A stretch of 9,048 nt of DNA from CAKOSP01 sp964371745 (GTDB taxonomy: Bacteria > Bacillota_I > Bacilli_A > RF39 > UBA660): positions 1-9,048 of the forward strand of contig CAYJNS010000042.1 of NCBI GenBank assembly GCA_964371745.1. The letters are read 5' to 3'. The notes under the pieces are model-generated. The model made no database searches and was not told the origin of the DNA. It saw nothing but the letters and a program-made list of their open reading frames with translations. Every line of letters begins with the position of its first letter. Positions within the stretch are counted from its first letter, which is position 1. Made by a program: the position numbers and the translations under genes. Below are positions 6,585 through 9,048 of the stretch, one piece after another.

Positions 6585-7681
6585 ATATATAAGTCATAAT
6601 ATTCATCATATGTTATATTTTTATCTGCTACATCAGTAGCAAGATCGACGCCTAAATATCTTAAATGCCAAGGTTCTTCAACATACCCTGTAATATCTAT
6701 AGAGTCTTTTGGATATCTTACTATAAAACCATATTTATGAGCATTGCTTAATAACCATTCATAAGTTATATCATCAACTCTTATTTTTGTTTGGCTATAA
6801 TATGTTGGATTATATACATCAATTGCAAGTCCAGTTTGATGTTCAGAGTGTCCTGCTTTAGCTGAAAAGGTAAGCGCGCTTTCTACTCCATAAGTATTAC
6901 TATAGTTATTAAATAATACTGCTTGTCTAGAATAAGATCTATAAGCACTAAAAACGCTTAAATAAATTCCTTCAGCAGTTATATCTGTATATAGTTTTTC
7001 AAACATTTCTGCGGCTTCACTAGTTAGTTGATAACTAGGAAAAGAAGTTAAGTTAATTAAGTTATTAGGAATATAATCTCCAGGTAATTTATTAAATTTA
7101 TTAACATTTGTATTTAAATTTCCGGGGTTATCAATTTCAGTAGTATTTGTATAAAAACCTTCATCAAGTCCTATATTTACATATGTAACAGCTTCATTAA
7201 TAGCTATATTATTAGTATTTAAATAATCATTATATCTTGAAGTATTATCTGCATTATAATTTATAATATCTACATAATTAGATATATCTACATAGTCTAA
7301 ACCTGTTAATTTATTTTGATTTGTTATGCTTAATTTATAAATATTATTAATTTCAGTTCCAGAGTATCCTTTACTTAAAAATAAATTTGAATTATCTAAA
7401 AACATTTCATTTTCTAAATACTCTATTTCTAAATAATCATCATAATATTCATAGATAAATAAATTATTTAATAATACTTCTTCTAAAGTTTTAGAATATT
7501 GATCCTCAAGTAAAATGTCTTGTATACCATATTCATTTGCATTTAATAGTGCTTGTTTGCTATATTGTGAATCTGAATTATTACTATCTTTTGGTAAAAA
7601 TATAATGATTGTAATAATTATAAGAGTAATAATTAACAATCTTAATATTACTTTAAGTTTAATTTTTCTTTTTGTTTTCAA
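6572..7681 (-). CDS. Membrane-anchored VanY-type D-alanyl-D-alanine carboxypeptidase (peptidase M15B)
   Basis: This predicted zinc peptidase removes the terminal D-Ala from peptidoglycan stem peptides on the outer face of the membrane. Numbered from TTG 7681 (369 residues), a lysine-rich start and one hydrophobic helix (about 9-29) anchor it as a type II membrane protein. A long low-complexity Asn/Tyr-rich stalk follows (about 35-190). NKLPGDYIP (197-205) leads into the catalytic domain: SAYRSYSRQ (245-253), the metal-binding SEHQTGLAID (279-288, His281 and Asp288), and EPWHLRY (336-342, with general base Glu336 and third ligand His339). All key M15B residues are present. An ATG at 7699 would add six residues but lacks a Shine-Dalgarno and overlaps a good -10 element. 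TTG 7681 has GGTGG at 7691-7687, giving the typical start MKTKRKIKLK. The gene diverges from murG, in keeping with a cell-wall role. The enzyme class is secure; the exact start is less so. Confidence 0.9.
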   Translation of the reverse strand: MKTKRKIKLKVILRLLIITLIIITIIIFLPKDSNNSDSQYSKQALLNANEYGIQDILLEDQYSKTLEEVLLNNLFIYEYYDDYLEIEYLENEMFLDNSNLFLSKGYSGTEINNIYKLSITNQNKLTGLDYVDISNYVDIINYNADNTSRYNDYLNTNNIAINEAVTYVNIGLDEGFYTNTTEIDNPGNLNTNVNKFNKLPGDYIPNNLINLTSFPSYQLTSEAAEMFEKLYTDITAEGIYLSVFSAYRSYSRQAVLFNNYSNTYGVESALTFSAKAGHSEHQTGLAIDVYNPTYYSQTKIRVDDITYEWLLSNAHKYGFIVRYPKDSIDITGYVEEPWHLRYLGVDLATDVADKNITYDEYYDLYIKKY

Positions 7682-7685
7682 CGAT

Positions 7686-7726
7686 ACCACCGTAACCATT
7701 GTATCAAAATAATAAATAATTGTCTA
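7686..7726 (-). promoter_or_regulatory. Promoter and Shine-Dalgarno of the VanY-like gene
   Basis: On the minus strand, TAGACA (7726-7721) and TACAAT (7703-7698) are separated by exactly 17 bases, each one mismatch from consensus. The last two bases of the -10 are the first two of the upstream ATG (7699-7697). Transcription would start about 7 bases farther on, after that ATG, so translation would have to use TTG 7681 with the GGTGGT at 7691-7686. Confidence 0.65.
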
Positions 7727-7775
7727 ATATAGATAAACTTTACTTTTATTTATATTAAAATATAACAAAATATAG

Positions 7776-7795
7776 TATAATTATATTAGGTGATG
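7776..7795 (+). promoter_or_regulatory. -10 element and Shine-Dalgarno of murG
   Basis: A perfect TATAAT (7776-7781) lies 6 bases upstream of AGGTGATG (7788-7795), just before ATG 7799. AGGTGAT complements the extended 3' tail of 16S rRNA. No convincing -35 is visible (TATTAA at 7753-7758 has the right spacing). Confidence 0.55.
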
Positions 7796-7798
7796 TAA

Positions 7799-8884
7799 AT
7801 GAAAGTTATAGTTAGTGCTGGTGGTACAGGTGGTCATATATATCCTGCTCTTGCAATAGTTGAAAAATTAAAACAACATCATAAAGATTTAGAAGTTATA
7901 TATATAGGAACGCATAATAGAATGGAAAAAGATATTGTTCCTAATATGGGAATAAAATTTATTAGTTTAGAAATATATGGTTTAAGTAAAACCAATATGA
8001 TTCGTAATTTTAAAAATATATTTTTAATAAAAAACGCATATAAAAAATGTTTAGAAATAATGAAAGATTTTAAACCAGATTTAGTAATTGGTACTGGGGG
8101 TTATGTTGTTTATCCGGTAATTAAAGCTGCTAAAAAGTTAAAAATTAAAACATTTTTACATGAGCAAAATAGTATTCCAGGAAAATCAAATAGAGCTTTA
8201 TCTCATAATACTGATTTAGTAGGAGTTTCTTTTAAAAATAGTGAAGTATATTTTAAATCTGCTAAAAAAGTATTTTATTCTGGTAATCCATGTGCAACTA
8301 AAGCTATTGAAGCTGAAGAAATTAGTAAAAAAGAACTTGGTTTAACTGAAAATAAAAAACTTATATTAGTAGTAGCTGGATCTTTAGGGTCATCTTCATT
8401 AAATGAAAAATTTAAAACCTTTTTAAATTTAGTAGGAGATGAAGAATTTGAAGTACTATATATAACAGGTAAAACTCATTATGATGAATTTATTAAAGAC
8501 ACATCATTTCCAAAAAATGTTAAAATAATACCTTATTTTGATAACTTACCAAGAATTATGAAGAAAACAGATTTAATAATTACTAGGGCTGGAGCATCTA
8601 CTATTAGTGAAATCTTAGCTCTAAAAATACCAAGTATTTTAATACCATCTCCATATGTTGCTAATAATCATCAGTATTATAATGCTCTTGATTTAGTAAA
8701 TATGGGTGTATCAATAATTATAGAAGAAAAAAAATTAACAAGTGAACAGTTATTTGTAACTATTACAGATTTATTTGGTGATAACAATAAATACTTAGAA
8801 TATAAAAATAATTTAGATAAATTAAATGAAGAATCATCTTCAGATAAAATATATGAAGAAATTAGAAAGTTAAGTAAGTTATGA
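7799..8884 (+). CDS. murG: MurG, undecaprenyl-PP-MurNAc-pentapeptide N-acetylglucosaminyltransferase
   Basis: MurG transfers GlcNAc from UDP-GlcNAc to lipid I to make lipid II, on the cytoplasmic face of the membrane. The 361-residue length is normal. Family motifs run in order: the N-terminal glycine loop SAGGTGGHIYPALAI (6-20), the second glycine loop GTGGYVVYP (98-106), HEQNSIPGKSNR (121-132), the third loop AGSLGSSSLN (193-202), and the UDP-GlcNAc-binding TRAGASTISEI (262-272) followed by PYVANNHQYYNA (285-296). The third loop normally starts GGS; here the first Gly is Ala193, a mild change. It starts at ATG 7799 behind AGGTGATG. Its TGA stop (8882-8884) overlaps the ATG of murB (ATGA), so the two are probably translationally coupled; murG-murB adjacency is also known from Bacillus subtilis. 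It is the only gene here ending in TGA, with TAA directly after. Confidence 0.96.
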   Translation: MKVIVSAGGTGGHIYPALAIVEKLKQHHKDLEVIYIGTHNRMEKDIVPNMGIKFISLEIYGLSKTNMIRNFKNIFLIKNAYKKCLEIMKDFKPDLVIGTGGYVVYPVIKAAKKLKIKTFLHEQNSIPGKSNRALSHNTDLVGVSFKNSEVYFKSAKKVFYSGNPCATKAIEAEEISKKELGLTENKKLILVVAGSLGSSSLNEKFKTFLNLVGDEEFEVLYITGKTHYDEFIKDTSFPKNVKIIPYFDNLPRIMKKTDLIITRAGASTISEILALKIPSILIPSPYVANNHQYYNALDLVNMGVSIIIEEKKLTSEQLFVTITDLFGDNNKYLEYKNNLDKLNEESSSDKIYEEIRKLSKL

Positions 8885-9048
8885 TAACTTTTGAGGAAAA
8901 TGTTAATTTAAAAAAATATAATACTTTTAAAATTAATGCTAGTACTAAATATTTTTATAAACCTAATAGTGAATCATAAATAATTGAAGCTTTAAAAATA
9001 ATAAATGATGAAAATTTATAATATTTTATAATTGGAAATGGTTCAAAT
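8881..9048 (+). pseudogene. murB: murB 5' end (UDP-N-acetylenolpyruvoylglucosamine reductase), interrupted by two in-frame TAA codons; runs off the window
   Basis: The frame starts at ATG 8881, overlapping the murG stop. It reads the MurB N-terminus: a KKYNTFKINA motif (11-20), Y-F-Y-K-P-N (24-29), then I-I-E-A-L (34-38) and YFIIGNGSN (48-56), the FAD-binding 'GxGSN' signature. In-frame TAA codons occur at 8977-8979 (codon 33) and 9019-9021 (codon 47), at positions where homologs usually have Glu, Lys or Gln; each differs from such a codon by one base. Homology continues in the same frame across both stops, so there is no frameshift. MurB makes UDP-MurNAc by NADPH-dependent reduction and is normally essential for making peptidoglycan. 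Sequencing or assembly error, or real decay with another murB elsewhere, are the main explanations. Identification as MurB is good; its status is open. Confidence 0.78.

Noticed and set aside
7515..7712. Plus-strand open frame of 65 codons opposite the VanY-like N-terminus
   Set aside because: It is antisense to a hydrophobic segment, which yields a hydrophobic-looking shadow; it has no start signals.
8882..8887. TGA read as Trp (Mollicutes-type code), extending murG
   Set aside because: Extension would add only one residue before TAA. All Trp codons seen are TGG and no gene has an internal TGA. The ATGA overlap with murB fits TGA as a stop.
8977..9021. TAA reassigned to a sense codon
   Set aside because: TAA ends hemW, the cadherin-like gene, sortase, NPETG protein, transporter, ClpC-like and VanY-like genes, several right before terminator hairpins, so it is a working stop codon here.
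1..9048. Mobile element, CRISPR array, tRNA or riboswitch
   Set aside because: No transposase or integrase motif, regular spaced direct repeats, cloverleaf or conserved riboswitch core was seen. Intergenic regions are 150 bases or less and are filled by promoters and terminators.

Overview
The window is very AT-rich (about a quarter G+C by eye). Genes are tightly packed on both strands, convergent ends share short hairpins, and Shine-Dalgarno sequences are of the AGGAGG or AGGTGAT type. Class B sortase, an NPxTG surface protein, a VanY-type carboxypeptidase, MurG/MurB and a ClpC-like protein point to a peptidoglycan-making Gram-positive (Bacillota). The composition suggests a deep, AT-rich Bacilli lineage such as the RF39-type gut bacteria; that placement is inference. 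Trp is encoded by TGG, no reading frame contains an internal TGA, and TAA ends most genes, so the standard bacterial code is assumed.

Layout. 1-111 (+) is the 3' end of a probable hemW. 124-549 (+) is a short membrane-anchored cadherin-like fragment without a secretion signal. 546-2111 (-) is a class B sortase with an unusual 270-residue cytoplasmic N-terminal domain. It is divergent from 2257-2823 (+), a secreted protein ending in an NPETG sorting signal. 2900-4504 (+) is a polytopic YfcC-like transporter with its own promoter and terminator. 4591-6555 (+) is a ClpC-like AAA+ protein whose second ATPase domain has lost its Walker motifs and C-terminal end. 6572-7681 (-) is a membrane-anchored VanY-type D,D-carboxypeptidase. 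7799-8884 (+) is murG, overlapping by 4 bases the start of murB (8881 onward), which carries two in-frame TAA codons before the window ends.

Functionally this is largely a cell-envelope neighbourhood. MurG and MurB act in peptidoglycan precursor synthesis, VanY trims stem peptides, and the sortase probably attaches the NPETG protein to the wall. The least ordinary items are the degenerate ClpC-like protein, the large cytoplasmic domain fused to the sortase, the broken murB, and a pattern in which the -10 hexamer lies only 6-7 bases upstream of the Shine-Dalgarno sequence. I saw no tRNA, rRNA, CRISPR array, insertion sequence or integrase. No stretch over 300 bases lacks a gene.
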